A stretch of 64,000 nucleotides of DNA, taken from NCBI GenBank assembly GCA_039881145.1, contig JAYKKI010000061.1:8256001-8320000 (forward strand), read 5' to 3'. Below the pieces are notes generated by a model. The model made no database searches and had not been told where the DNA came from. It saw only the letters and a program-made list of their open reading frames with translations. This document shows positions 51,228 to 63,500 of the stretch, one piece after another (position 1 is the first letter of the stretch; every line of letters begins with the position of its first letter). Position numbers and translations under genes: made by a program. Source of the DNA: Druceiella hillmani. Lineage: Eukaryota > Arthropoda > Insecta > Lepidoptera > Hepialidae.

Positions 51228-51276
51228 CAGTTAATATTTCAGTGTGGTGTCAACTTTCAGCAATGGTCAGTGATCT
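51228..51276 (-). other. Lysozyme gene 2, non-coding exon 1
   Basis: Nearly identical to exon 1 of gene 1, ending at the same GTGAGT donor (51227-51222). The start is placed about 30 bp from TATA. The intron to exon 2 is about 2.9 kb and contains the Helitron pair and (TCA)n array. Confidence 0.7.
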
Positions 51277-51302
51277 GAGGAGGCTGAACTCAGCGGAGCA
51301 TC

Positions 51303-51363
51303 TTATATAGTCGCACCTTAGCTACCCGGCTTGAGGAAAACGGAAACGGGGAATTTCTGATAA
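51303..51363 (-). promoter_or_regulatory. Lysozyme gene 2 promoter: TATA, kappaB and GATA sites
   Basis: TATATAA (minus strand, 51309-51303), GGGGAATTTC (51348-51357) and an adjoining TGATAA (51358-51363) have the same spacing as in gene 1. Conservation with gene 1 fades about 40-60 bp further upstream, marking the likely extent of the core immune promoter. Confidence 0.85.
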
Positions 51364-51493
51364 AACAGTTGGCTCATATTCCATATAGATATGTAAGATC
51401 AAAGTGCCTACGGTGACAATTGCAACGGAATAATCATTATCAGGAGCAAACAAACTACATGATGATATCTTGAAATAATTGTCTTGCGTCGAG

Positions 51494-51570
51494 TATATGC
51501 TATGTTTGTCCATATATGTATCTCTGTATATGGACAATAGAGATACATATGTGGACAAACATAGCATATA
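51494..51570. repeat. 32-bp-arm hairpin upstream of lysozyme 2
   Basis: Arms 51494-51525 and 51539-51570 pair throughout except for one position (G-T type) around a 13-nt loop. The 77-nt length is like a microRNA precursor. The matching upstream region of gene 1 lacks it. Confidence 0.9.
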
Positions 51571-51820
51571 TCTCTATCACTTAATTATGATTATAATTAA
51601 TTTCAATATGCAAAGAAATGCAGTTTAGTACCAATGAAAACTTCACTTTTAATTGAATATTATATAAGAGAATATACATTAATAAAAACCTTACAAGTAC
51701 GAATATAACTCACATTACGAGGATTCTATATATATTTATATACTTATTATACTCATATAAGCGTATATAGTATTTCTATTAAACTATTTACTAATATTCA
51801 TATATTCACATAGTATATAA

Positions 51821-51934
<114 letters not shown>

Positions 51935-52100
51935 CCTCGTATATCTTTCACAGATCAAGCTAACAAATATACGCTTTAAAATACAAAGTTATTTTTGAAG
52001 TTGAGTTGCTATTTGTATGGAGTTTACATTAATTTTTGACCCAATTACGTGTCAAAGTGGGTCAATAAGAAAAAAAACAAAAATTACATATTCCACAATA

Positions 52101-54677
52101 AAGATAATTTAGAGTTAATGCTCAAAGTGAACAAAATTGACCTTATTTTATTGTCACAAACACACCTAAATGATCAAAAAAGCGTCAGACTCAAAAATTA
52201 TAACATTTACGTTACAAATCATCCTGATGGCACATCTCACAAACAGCAGTGATTATAAAAAGCAATATAAAACATTATATGCACCGCAACTATAAAGAAA
52301 ATTACTTGCAAGCCACAACTGTTACAATAAAAGATGTGAATGGAAATTGTAATGTAGGTGCCATATACTGCCCCCCAAGACACAAAATCACTCAAGAAAT
52401 GTTCCAAAAATTCTTTAGCTCCTTAGATTCGAGGAACATCATTGGAGAAGACTGGAACAGCAAACATACATTTTGGGGATCCAGGCTGACTACCACTCGG
52501 GGCCGTGAATTAATGAAATGTGTGACCAATCTAAGACTACAAACACTTTCCAATGGAGAACCAACATACTGACCTACAGATCACAAGAAAACTTCAGATC
52601 TAATAGATTTGTCGAATCATGCCTGGACACCACATCTGACCATACTCCAGTAATTTGTACCTTCAGCGTGTCTGTCATTAACAAAGTCCAACAAATAAAT
52701 TTGTATAATAACAACACTGACTGGCTGGCATTCTCAGAATCTTTGGAATCCAAAATAAACGACTTAAGTCCGAGGAGGATATAGATGAGGCTACATTTCT
52801 CATCACGAACTTAATACAGGAATCTGCCTGGCGTGCTACTCCATCTAGCCACAATGTTCCTACAAAATGTAACATACCTTTAAAACTACGTAAAAAGCTA
52901 GAGAAAAAAAGAAAACTAAGACGTCAATGGCAACTGAGTAGACTAAAGGATGATAGAATGTTATGGAACAAGGCAGCAAGAGGACTAAGAGAAATGTTGG
53001 TCGAACATAAAAATAAATCACTTCAACAGACTGTCAAAATTGTCAGCAACCAAACATGAGAACTATACTCTTTGGAAAATCACTAAGGAATTCTAAAGAC
53101 CACAACCACAAGTTCCTCTATTAAGAAAATCCTCTGGTATCTGTGTTAAAACGCCTAGCGGAAAAGCTGAACTATTTGCTTAGTATCTTAAAGATGTGTT
53201 CAGCCCAAATGAGGCTAGTAATGATGAATTTGAGAGTGAGATTGAAAGAGTAATAAGCAGTGATCAACAGTTGTCTCCACCATTAAAGCTAACTACTCCA
53301 AAAGAAGTAGCTAAAATAATAAGGAAACTACCAAACAAGAAAGCTCCTGGGTTTGATCTCATTACAGCAGAGATTTTGAAACATTTACCACAAAAGGGAA
53401 TAGTTTTCCTCACTATGCTCTTCAATGCAATCAACAGACTCTCATACTATCCAAAATTATGGAAGATATCTGTCATACGTATGTTAGCAAAACCTGGCAA
53501 GCCACTAACTGAACCTAACTCATACAGACCAATTAGTCTGTTACCTATCATCTCCAAAGTTTTTGAGAAAATACTTCTGACTAGACTAAAGCCAGTTCTT
53601 AACACTGAACATGTAATCCTCGACAATCAGTTCGGATTTAGGTCGCAGCATTCAACCATAGAGCAGGTGCACCGGGTAGTGAATACTATAAGACAATCTT
53701 TAGAGAGAGGAGAATATTGCTCTGCCGTGTTCCTAGATATCCAGCAGGCGTTTGACAAAGTTTGGCATAAAGGGCTCCTGTACAAACTGAAGATTCTTCT
53801 CCCTAACTCGTTGTACATGGTGTTGAAGTCATATTTACAGAACCGCAAATTTATGGTAAAATTTGATGAAGAATTTTCTAAAATATATAATATCCGAGCA
53901 TCTGTACCACAAGGATCTGTACTCGGTCCAATTCTTTACTCAATATATACATCTGATTTACCAGTGACCCAGGAAGTAATGACTGCAACATATGTAGATG
54001 ACACAGCTTGTCTCTCCTGTGATAAAAATCCCAACAAAGCACCAGCTAAATTACAAATACAGCTTGATAGTGTCAATCAATGGTTAAAGAGATGGAGAAT
54101 CAAATGCAATGTCATTAAATCAACTCAAATGACATTTACTTTGCGTAAAGGACATTGCAAGCCGGTTACTATGGATAATCAAGAGTTACCCTGCAGAGCC
54201 AGTGCTAAATATCTAGGCTTCCATTTAGATAGGAGACTAACATGGGCAAACCACATAAAAGTAAAGAGACGAGAAATAAGTATACACAGTCAAAAACTGT
54301 ACTGGCTGATAGGTCGATAATCTATGCTCTCACTAACTAATAAACTGCTTATTTACAAATGCATTATAAAACCCATCTGGACTTATGGCCTGGAATTGTG
54401 GAGCTCGGCTAGCAACACAAACCTAGAAATTTTACAACGGTTTCAAAATAATATCTTAATAATGCTGTCTAGTGCACCATGGTATGCTCATAATACTGAG
54501 ATACATGAATATCTAGGTATACCAACCATTAAGGAGGAAATAATTAACCGTTGCGTAAAATACAAAGAAAGACTTCAGTGCCACGCAAATAATCTGACCC
54601 AAGATTTGTTAAAGACAGATGAACAAATTGCACGTCTTAAAAGATGGCAGATATTAAATCTTGACAAAAGGCACTAA
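52101..54677 (+). pseudogene. LINE ORF2 remnant: AP endonuclease and reverse transcriptase
   Basis: The endonuclease part shows LILLSQTHL and NHPDGTSH (52150-52240), then, after a stop, GAIYCPPRHKI, IIGEDWNSKHTFWGSRL and LSNGEPTY (52340-52570), the order of jockey-clade endonucleases. The DLSSDHTPV-like end lies near 52630. The RT is read best in the 374-residue frame 53196-54320: KKAPGFDLI, SYRPISLLP, FGFRSQHSTIEQ, VFLDIQQAFDKVW (Asp near 181), SVPQGSVLGPILY and a YVDD box (266-269, where YADD or FADD is usual). After a stop the C-terminal domain continues at 54324-54677 (..IKPIWTYGLELWSSAS..). Stops and shifts near 52250, 52570, 52785, 53190 and 54320 make it non-functional. Confidence 0.9.
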
Positions 54678-54807
54678 AGTGTAACGTGTAAATTTAAAAA
54701 TGGCTTTGAATCTCGATGGATAATCAACCATCCAAACATCAAGTATTGGAAAACATCTGATTATGGTTAGATTGCAGATTGTCAAAATAAATTTGAAAAA
54801 AAAAAAA
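52101..54807 (+). mobile_element. jockey-like LINE, 5'-truncated, with target-site duplication
   Basis: A 2.7-kb element ending in a poly(A) run (about 54796-54807) and flanked by a perfect 13-bp direct repeat ATATTCCACAATA (52088-52100 and 54808-54820). This is the mark of LINE target-primed insertion. ORF1 and the start of the endonuclease are missing. The endonuclease remainder, reverse transcriptase and C-terminal region are recognisable but carry several stops and frame changes, so the copy is dead though not very old. Confidence 0.92.
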
Positions 54808-54820
54808 ATATTCCACAATA

Positions 54821-55194
54821 TCCGAGTTACTGAAACAAATCAAAAACTATATTGCATTTCTAAGCAGGTTCAAAAATTTACCAGCTACGTTGGAACATAC
54901 GGAATTGTTTCTCATACAAACATACATGTATGGAACTAATTTTATAAAGAATTAATGGCATTATCTCTTTTACAAATAAACGAATTTTTTTTTAAATTTT
55001 CATTGTCTTTAAAACGTTTTCATCAAAATGGTCGTTAACCCGATTATATTTCAACTAAGAAATAAATAAATAAAATAAGCACTCAAGTGTAACGCGTTGT
55101 TTTTAATCTAATACAATAATTTATTTGCTCATACCTTTTAAGACTCATTTTAGTGCAAATGACTCATTTTATGACAAAATTTCATACGTCTGCA
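54821..55194. other. Non-coding stretch
   Basis: Host sequence between the jockey-like LINE and block B'. Nothing recognised. Confidence 0.35.
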
Positions 55195-55466
55195 TTGAAT
55201 AATTCAAAAGTTAGTAAGCTGAAACTTACAAAGAAAAAAACAAAAAATCTCGTCATAATAGTTATTTTCTTTACTTTTTGAAGTGTCCAACCTTAAGCCG
55301 ATAAATAGAAAGACGATTTCATTCACACAACATATTCTAATAGGCTACAATTTTCCTTTCATCAGGATGAACAGACGATGAAACCACGACAATTTATTCA
55401 ACTAACATTTTTTTAGATTTAGCCCATAATTTCTCGTAGAAATATAAACGCGAAAAAAAGATTTTG

Positions 55467-55543
55467 ATTCTGCCAGGGGACCAACCTGGAATCATCTGCC
55501 CCACAATGAACGAGTCATTCATTGAGCCACAGGATACGACACC
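55467..55543 (-). other. tRNA-like sequence (SINE head or tRNA relic)
   Basis: On the minus strand it reads TGGCTCAATGA (A-box-like) and, about 35 nt later, a T-arm with a perfect 5-bp stem CCAGG..CCTGG and a 7-nt loop TTGGTCC (B-box-like, with GG where CG is normal). Total length is about 75 nt. It is followed by ~300 bp shared with 34.38-34.62 kb. It could be a tRNA-derived SINE or an old tRNA pseudogene carried by the duplicated block. Confidence 0.5.
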
Positions 55544-57185
55544 TAACACATGAATTTTGCAGTCTAATCTAAAATAAACATAATTGAATCATAAAATACA
55601 TAGTGAAATTTCGAACTCGAATTTCGATACTTTAATTTAAAAAATATTTTCTCATAAATACCATGATGCAGTAAACAAAATACTAGGAAATATTATTTAC
55701 AATAACGTTTGGTTTCAAATTATTTGTCATGATTCTGAATGACAGACCAAAATTACTTTTGAAACTAATCTATTCTAGGAATTTAAAAAGTAATAAAAAA
55801 ATGTAATTTGCTCGCAAACTTTTACAGTTATAGACATTTCGCATGAAATTTAATTTTACTTTGACAATATGTCTGGTTTTAAATCTAATGAAACTTTTCC
55901 ATAAAAAATATCAATATCGTTTAAAATAAAACTGTCTCACAAATATTTTTAATGGGGTTTATTAAGATTTTTTATTACGAAAAAAATTATTTTTCCGGTT
56001 TATAGCGGGTTTGATTGATTTAATCTCAATCATTCTACGATATAGAAAATACCCTATTTATGAAGATTGGAATTTTAATGTATATCTTTTAAATTTTTCT
56101 ATCGTTATGAAAAGAAATTTTGTACTCAGATTACATGCACACATACATCCCTTTCCTACATAACCGTCTCTCACTCTATCTCCGTCCTCGCATTAACAAA
56201 TCAGTTCTATAATAAGAGACAAAGAATATTGGAGACAAACATGAACCGTCATTTTTCAAACAAACCTCAAATGTCAAAGAAAATTTAATTCTCATGACAA
56301 TTAGCTTCATTTAAATTTAATTTTATTACATTTTACAAATATCATCACAAGCAACAGAAAATCTATTTTGAATAATTTAATAAAACAATTTCCATATTAT
56401 ATAAAAGCTGCATTATAATTGAATAACTTGACTTGAATACTCATTATTATAATGATTTACTTTGAATTGTGGGCCTTCATTAAACCCAGTTTTATAGTTT
56501 TATGAAAGGTCAAAAAGGAGACACCTGTTTTATTACGTTACAATATATCTGTATACATCCATAAAATTATCCGAATAGTGTACACAGAAAAAAATTACTG
56601 TCGACGTGCGGTTGATAAATAAAAAATAACTCTTAATAACATTAATAACTTGCCTGTCATGTATTTTGTTTCTTCACGATATATTTTTCATGTTGTAAAA
56701 GCTGTATTTTTTAAGAAATCATAAAGTTTACATAAATTTTGAACAACCAGAAGCAAAATATTTATTAACATGATTTGTTTCCAATTTATAAGGAAAGATT
56801 CCGAAGCCACAGATTAAAAGGCTGTAATTTTTTGGTTCCAAAAATCACTCTGAGCGAAATAAAATTATGATCATTCAGTTATTTCTTTATTCTAGTTTAT
56901 ATATAACACGCTAGCTATAGAAAGACAATTTTCGAACATAAATAGCTTTTTCAGTCAGATCTAAGACAAATTTAATATGAAAAAGACAAATTTAATTTAA
57001 AACATGCTCTTAAAAAAAATTACGATTAATTCATTGGTATTTTTAGATATTTTTTTAGTCGAAATTGCAAGTTATGTAAAAAATACGAATTTTCGTTAAA
57101 TTTTGATTGCATCGGTTGAGATTTTTTTTAAAACGGCATCCACATCTATAAAAATAATAAAAGAACTAAGACGTATTTGCCAAAT

Positions 57186-58049
57186 TCTTGTTTAATCTGT
57201 CCATGGACTATCTTACCAAACTTGCCCAGGCTGCTCTTCCCTGGTGTTTGCTGTATGCCGACGACATCGTGTTGGTCGACAAATACGCAGAAACGATTCA
57301 AAACACCCTTCGTGACTGGAAGCAAGCACTAGAGAAAAATGGCCTACGCATTAGCAGAAGCTAAACCGAATATCTACATTGCAAATTTTCTGACCAACCA
57401 CTGTCTAAAGCTTCCATAAACATCAAAGAAGGAGAACTAATACCGAAGTTAAACAGATTTAAATATCTGGGGTCAATGCTGAGTGTAGATGACAATGTTG
57501 ACGCGGAGGTTACCCATAGGGTAAATGCTACCTCGCAAAAATGGAGAATACTCTCCGGTGTACTCTGCGACCCAAAGATACCAATACAACTAAAACGTAA
57601 AATGTACAAAAGAGTAGTAAGACCAGCTATGATGTATGGTGCAGAATGTTGGGCCATCAAAAAACAGCATGAATAAAAAATGTACACAAACGAAATGGAA
57701 ATGCTACGATGGGCAGCGGGAGTCACAAGACTTGATAAAGTACGGAACGAGTACATTAGAGGATCTTTCAAGGTACCCAAGATCGCACCCATAGTAAAGA
57801 TGGTGGAAAGTCGTTTGCAATGGTACGGGCATGTGATGAGACGGGACGAATGTAACGCCGTAAAAACTGCCCTGGCTATCCCGGACACAAACAAGAGTAG
57901 AGGAAGACCACAGGCCACGTGGTGGACAACCGTTGCCAAAGATCTGGCGCGGGCAAACTTAGATGTAGGGACAACACAAGATCGTCTGACTTGGCGCCGG
58001 AATACGGACCGACCCCAAATAAAGGGAAGGGACATGGAAGAAGAAGAAG
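57186..58049 (+). mobile_element. RTE-like LINE fragment inserted in block B'
   Basis: An 864-bp, 5'-truncated LINE flanked by a 17-bp direct repeat AGACGTATTTGCYAAAT (57169-57185 and 58050-58066, one mismatch). It encodes the end of an RT: LPWCLLYADDIVLV (57230 on), LEKNGLRIS, FKYLGSMLSVDDNVDAEV, MYKRVVRPAMMYGAECWA, MEMLRWAAGVTRLDKVRN and LQWYGHVMRR, then a SRGRPQATW tail. Stops at about 57361 and 57674 break it. The 3' end is a GAA-rich repeat rather than poly(A), which fits the RTE group. Block B, which lacks it, shows the empty site. Confidence 0.88.
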
Positions 58050-58590
58050 AGACGTATTTGCTAAATATGAGAACACAAAACGTTCTATTATTGCACTCTT
58101 GATCAGATAACTACGCTTCTACGTTACAAAACTCAAACTATTTACAAATTTTCTACTTTACATGTGGTAAATACGTTGAATTATCGATGTTACTTGAGAA
58201 AAGTCGGGCTATGATGGAACCTTTTTGATACAAATAGTGTCGACTTATAGAAAAACTTTGACGAAAATTTTCCTATTTTGAGTTTTTGTTTAATTACGAT
58301 TTAATTTACATGAACGAAATGATATAATTAAATTACCACAGTATCGAGATTTATTCACTATCTCGTAATATAAAAGGATACTACGATGGAAGAGGTAATA
58401 AATTTGAAAAAATAAAGTAAATAATTTTGATTTCGTACAACAAATTCACTTACATCATTCTCGTTGTTCTGAAGGTGGTGATCACGCCATAGCCCTACGT
58501 GCGTAGTGCAACAAATTCCTACAGTTTAAGAATTTCTTTGAAGAGTTTCATCATCGCACAGAAGTAATTATTACATTCACATTAAGCATA

Positions 58591-60295
58591 AACAAACTGA
58601 TATTATTTTTTTATACTCAACGTGAATATGATAATTCGAATACACAGAAGTTAATTTTATCCACTCAGAGTCTCCCTGAGCAGATAAAACATACTCCGCC
58701 GAGGGAAAAAATATGCGTACTTATACATTCTTTTTCTATTTGTAGTTTCGTAATTTTTTGCATATGGAATCGGAATTTTTATTTGTTATTTTTTTTTTAT
58801 TGACTAGTTTCATTTGACTGATTTTTGGTATTTCATTTCAAATCAATATATTTTTGTGTATTAACTTGAGACTTATACCGAGTCATGCTTGATCACAAGA
58901 TAAAGCTATGAAAAATTTATATGAAAAATACTACAACATGTTAATGAATTACTTAATAAATGCCGAAATCGAAATCAAAGATAAAATAACGAGATAGTTT
59001 ACGATTAATTAAATGTTACAAATTTGTTACAGATCAGTTACAGATTTTCTACAAGGATGTTTTTAAAACGTGCGTGGACATTTTCTATAGCGTTTACATG
59101 GAAATATATACCACGTAGCTAGTAATATTCCTACGAGTGCTTATAGTGTACACGATCATAGGTAATCAACATTTCTTTTACTTTTTACAACAAAGTAAGT
59201 AATCGATTGTTCTTAGATATTTTTAAGTCAACGTTTCAACATAATGTATATTGATAATGAACTTTCAATACTTATGATTCGTTTTCTGTATTAATTGCTA
59301 AATTATATGTTTAATGTGTTTTATTCGTTGAATGGTAATAAATTGGGATTTTGCCATTTTTTTTCTTTTCAGTGACAGCAAAAAGGACAAGTGTTGCACT
59401 TTCAAACTAATCCAAGTCGAAATTTTAATTCTAAAGTACTAATAGGAATCACAAAAAGAATGTATGCGTGGATACTTTTATGCTATAGAGAAATGGATGA
59501 TGTATTTGTCCTCTATTAGTCCTCCTCATATAACTTAACTTAGTTTTTAAGGTTCCGTATCTCAAAAGGAAAAAAATGGTATCCTTATAAGATCACTTAC
59601 GTGTCCGTCCGTCTGGCCGTCTCAGAAACTATTTAATGTAAAAACTAGAGATTTATATAAAGTATATTAACCTCCACTACATCTCAAAGTAATACTAACA
59701 AATATACATACCAAAAATTTGTAGGGGGCAAATAAAGTCTTCCAATTTTTTTGAATTAATTAAGAAAATGAATAAAAAAAAAAGTTGCAAGTAATAATTA
59801 CAATTTAAAGTGACACGTTGTTAGTTAAGAATGTGACACGTTGTTAGTTAAAAATGCATGTAAAAAAGAGCTAACAGTTTGATATTTAAATGTAAAGTAA
59901 TAATCCCACATTCTAACCCCGCTTAACTGCCAAGTGATACGATGTTCTTTAACAAATGATACAGAGATTTGCCGAGATTTTCAAATGAAAGTGTCAGAGT
60001 TTAAAAAACGGCTTGGCTCTGTATGGGATTGTCATACGTCCTCTTTCCCCGGACGCTATCTTCTTTCAAAAGCAACCATAAACTTCCGAAGGTTTTTTTA
60101 AATGAGCCACAGATTTTAATGAAATCGATTTTCGTTTATTAAAACAATAATCTAATCCGTGTACTAATGAAAGAAATTTAAAAAAATCAAAAACCATATT
60201 TCAAATTGTTGAGACTAAATATAAATTAGAATGTAGATTGGAGCGGATTTTTTTTATTGTTTACGCAATAAATGAAACATTTCAGTTGTTTTATA
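58591..60295. other. Non-coding stretch with repeat remains
   Basis: No gene. 59540-59730 is a minus-strand fragment of the family C repeat (CGTGTCCGTCCGTCTGGCC, TTAAGGTTCCGTATCTC). A 23-bp tandem duplication (TGACACGTTGTTAGTTAA..) lies at 59811-59857. Confidence 0.5.
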
Positions 60296-60600
60296 TATCT
60301 CCCTAAGTAATATTATAAATGCGAAAGAGTGCTTCTTTGTCGTTTTTTCATGTCGCAACGCATCAACGTGATTTTGTTCACAGAAATATTTGATGGGCCA
60401 GGAAATGACGTAGGCTACTTTCTATATGGAATTTTCGCGAAAGAACAAGATCTTAAAAGTAAAATTCTTATTTTAAACTGAAAAGTACACAACAACATAT
60501 AACGAAGTAACGTTGCAATAGAGGAATGGATCGACGTGATTTTTTAAAACGCGATATACGCTATTTAAAGAAGGCGAAGAAGAAAGAAATATTTTTGTTT
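60296..60600 (+). repeat. Degenerate Helitron-like dispersed repeat
   Basis: TATTATAAATGCGAAAG.., CATGTCGCAACGCATCAACG, TTTGATGGGCCAGG and GACGTAGGCTACTTTCTAT follow the order of a very common lepidopteran repeat that is usually classed with non-autonomous Helitrons. Neither terminus could be fixed, and the class is from memory of the family. Confidence 0.45.
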
Positions 60601-60964
60601 CCATTGCCATTTATATTGTTTAGACTTATTATTTAACAACCCTTAACAATCTAAAAGGGGCTTCATGCTTTAATTTTTCATTATAAGTTCCTAACTATAG
60701 CATGAGATCGAAACCGCTGGTAAAAGCTGGTACGTAATATTTTTTGTTTGCGGTCAACCATATTCGAGAACACTTCTAATTAGGGAACAATATAAATGTA
60801 AAAGAGTGTGATGGTTTTAAATTCCTTAGTGAAATGAGGGATGAAATCTAGAAATTGGGTACATTTGTGAACAACATGAGCGTAGCAAGAACAGAATATC
60901 AGTTTTTCATCAAATAAAACTGCGAGAGCCCTGACAACTAATTAACGTTTTACTCTCGTGCCGC

Positions 60965-60966
<2 letters not shown>

Positions 60967-61015
<49 letters not shown>
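60967..61015. repeat. (AT)n microsatellite
   Basis: Uninterrupted AT run next to the LINE relic. Confidence 0.95.
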
Positions 61016-61018
<3 letters not shown>

Positions 61019-61022
61019 AGTT

Positions 61023-61650
61023 TCATTTTTTACAAAATGGAAGAGATATAATTCGAAAACACTCGTCGACATTCAAAAATGTCCTATCAGAGGCGCACCA
61101 CTCAGCTATTGCAAATATATTTAGTTGTAAGTTTGGACAATCTTTAACATAATTAACAATGGTAAAGATCTTAAGATCATCTGCATAAAGTAAACAGGAA
61201 CATGTAAATAGTTGTATCAGGTTGTTAATGAATAGTATAAAAAGAAAAGCTCCCAAATTCTTGTGGTACCCCGGAAGCGATAGTTACGAGTGCAGAAAGA
61301 TGACCTTTGATACACAGAAGTTGACTCATGTTATTTAGGTAAGATCTAATCCACCTCAATAAATTTCCATGGACCCAATAACCTTTAAGTTTCGTGCAGA
61401 ATATCGAATAATTGTCCTTATCAAAGACTTTCGAAAAGTCTGTCTATACGCCTTCTTATGGCAAAAATGTCATAAAAATAGTTTTTATATTCTAAACCGT
61501 TGCTTATTATTGACTTTTCTGAAACGAAACCATGTTGACTGGTGGACAGCAATATTTGAAAGTGGGAACAAAACGGATTCAAATAATTTAGTGAAAGCAG
61601 ATAGTGATAGGTCTGTATTTCTTATATTGGTTTTTGTCACCTGATCTGCG
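61023..61650 (-). pseudogene. Degenerate non-LTR reverse transcriptase fragment
   Basis: Read on the minus strand from about 61650 downward. Pieces in two frames give LFESVLFPLSNI, VFDKDNYSIFCTKL, WIRSYLNN, VTIASGVPQ, then GAFLFILFINNLIQLFTCSCLLYADD, LQLNIFAIAEWC and FLNVDE. This is the standard order of LINE RT motifs around the catalytic YADD (about 61180). At least three frame changes or stops are present. It ends against the AT microsatellite. The clade is not resolved. Confidence 0.8.
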
Positions 61651-62955
61651 GATAGGAATTATGTAGATAGAAAGTGTTCCTAATTGTAACAAAATTTCCT
61701 TGATCTCATCTGGTTCTCGAGATGCATTATTTCAACGTTAACTGAAGGGTTAAATGTACATTACACGTACACCGGGCGGCAACATCAAACAGACAAAAGA
61801 TAAGCTGAACACTGCTGCAAATAAAAATTTAATGGAAAACGCAACTGCATTTATTTCACTTTCCAAAATGATTTTTGAATAAAAAAAATGAAAAATAATC
61901 AGATTTTAGTAAAATCGAACACCATTTTTCAACCATTTCAACTTTTTTTTCTGAGAAAAATTACCTACTTACAATGATATCAAATTTTGTTACTTTTTAT
62001 TTATTCTTATGTTATTTAATTCAATGTCCGGTATGTTGAACCATCGTCCTAATATACTGTAGAGAGGTATTTTTTTATTTCACGTAATGAATCCACAATA
62101 GTTTTACAAATTGTCATAATTATGTATCGCTAATGAAATAAGATGAACTATATAAATAAGCATATTTAATTAAATTATGAATTAAATAATTTTATATTAA
62201 TTTATTGCCGTCTATGTACATACCTAAAGATAACGAATAAAAAATTAGCACCACACCAGATCGATTACGACCACGAAATGACGAGAAAAGTCATCATTCT
62301 TTTCCAGTCTCATTGAAATATTTTTCCAGTCTCTGCAAGACGAAGAAATAGCTATTTATTTATCTACACCTTCATGCTATCTCTCACACATGGTCACATA
62401 CGTATGGATACTGTAGCCTGTTATTTTGCTGGCACTCCTACGAGGCACGAGAAACGAGCTTCTAAGCTCGGTCATGATCATACTCATAGTCACAGTCCTA
62501 GTTATATGCAATACAGGTGCACAATGCACAACTCAATCGAGTCAATTCAGACGTAATAAATGGAAAAGAATATTCAAAGGTAAAACAAATATATAAAAAA
62601 TGTAGTATCATGAATAAATAATTATACCAACGACGTATGAGTCAAGAACAAACCAGAAGAATTAAAATAAAAGTTAGATACAACTAATAATTCAATTGAT
62701 ATTAAAAATAAACTTCAATTCACAGTAATTGTCAATTATTATTTCATATATCCACACAAATATCGTCAAATGTAAACTATATTGCCTGTGAAACAGAACA
62801 AATAATGATAATACTAACAATAATATTTTAAAAATTAAATATCAACTAATAATAGTACCTGATTATGAAACAATCATAATACAAAATGCCAAATTAAAAA
62901 ATAGTAAAAATACCAATGATAATAATGGAATCAAATGCAATGGTAATTATAAAAT
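61651..62955. other. Non-coding stretch
   Basis: No gene, RNA or clear repeat recognised between the two LINE relics. Confidence 0.4.
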
Positions 62956-62959
62956 ATTT

Positions 62960-63500
62960 ATTTATCAGCTAATGCTTTCTTCACTGTATAGCGAGCTTTT
63001 TCTGTTAGCAGGTTCTTCACACTGCTCTGTAAATGAAAGCCTTCCAAAACTTTAATTGTTGCAGGCAACTTGTTATAAAATGTGGTATTATTGCATACAA
63101 AAATGTTTAAGACCCTGGACAGTCTTTGCTTAATGCTTCTAATGTTATCTCTGAATCTAGTGCTGTTTTCATGTTCATCACAATTTAAAAAAACATTGTT
63201 AATATTTTTTTGGCATTCATGATATTTGCATATACCTAAGCACTAGACATAGTCATGATCTTCATGCTTCGGAACGCCTTCTTATACGAGTCTCTGGATC
63301 TTAGACCTGCTAAACATCGAATCGCGGGTTTCTGAAAACTAAATATTATATTTGAATCTCTCCCAAAAGCAACCCTTAAGTCATAATGCTGGGGGAAAAT
63401 AAGCAAAAATGAATAATGTAAAAACCCGAACAATTCCATCACATTCTTTAAAGCTAATTTATTTTTTGAGCTGTCTCTGTGAGATATTGAAGTCACAATA
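62960..63500 (-). pseudogene. LINE reverse transcriptase C-terminal fragment
   Basis: The minus strand reads HYDLRVAFGRDSN..FSFQKPAIRCLAGLRSRDSYKKAFRSMKIMT, then after stops DEHENSTRFRDNIRSIKQRLS, and finally FYNKLPATIKVLEGFHLQSSV and LLTEKARYTVKKALADK before a stop near 62967. This is the conserved C-terminal region downstream of the RT in many insect LINEs (xxQKRAIRxLAG..DSCKxxFxxxxILT; FYNKLPxxIK). It is a different element from the relic at 61 kb, because the order of the parts on the strand is wrong for one copy. Confidence 0.8.

Larger units (their letters stand above)
40840..51700. repeat. Segmental duplication block A' (direct copy of 14.44-24.90 kb)
   Basis: Second copy of block A in the same orientation, about 26.1-26.7 kb downstream, with lysozyme gene 2. 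It differs by private insertions: a family C repeat with a hairpin in intron 3, a Helitron pair in intron 1, a (TA)n(GA)n run and a hairpin upstream of the promoter. Between these features it is non-coding. Confidence 0.85.
55195..58590 (-). repeat. Segmental duplication block B' (inverted copy of 30.3-34.6 kb)
   Basis: Matches block B in reverse complement with order kept. Good stretches include CGAAATGATATAATTAA (58316 on), TTCTCGTTGTTC (58459 on), the region around 56,610 (TTAATAACTTGCC) and GATGCAGTAAACA (55660 on). It is shorter than B because a ~2-kb segment matching 31.9-34.0 kb is largely absent, and it is interrupted by a LINE at 57186-58049. Confidence 0.8.

Noticed and set aside
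57361..58035. 224-codon minus-strand frame
   Set aside because: Antisense of the RTE-like LINE, whose plus strand carries clear RT motifs; the minus-strand product has no recognisable domain.
61369..61644. 91-codon plus-strand frame
   Set aside because: Antisense of the minus-strand LINE RT relic.
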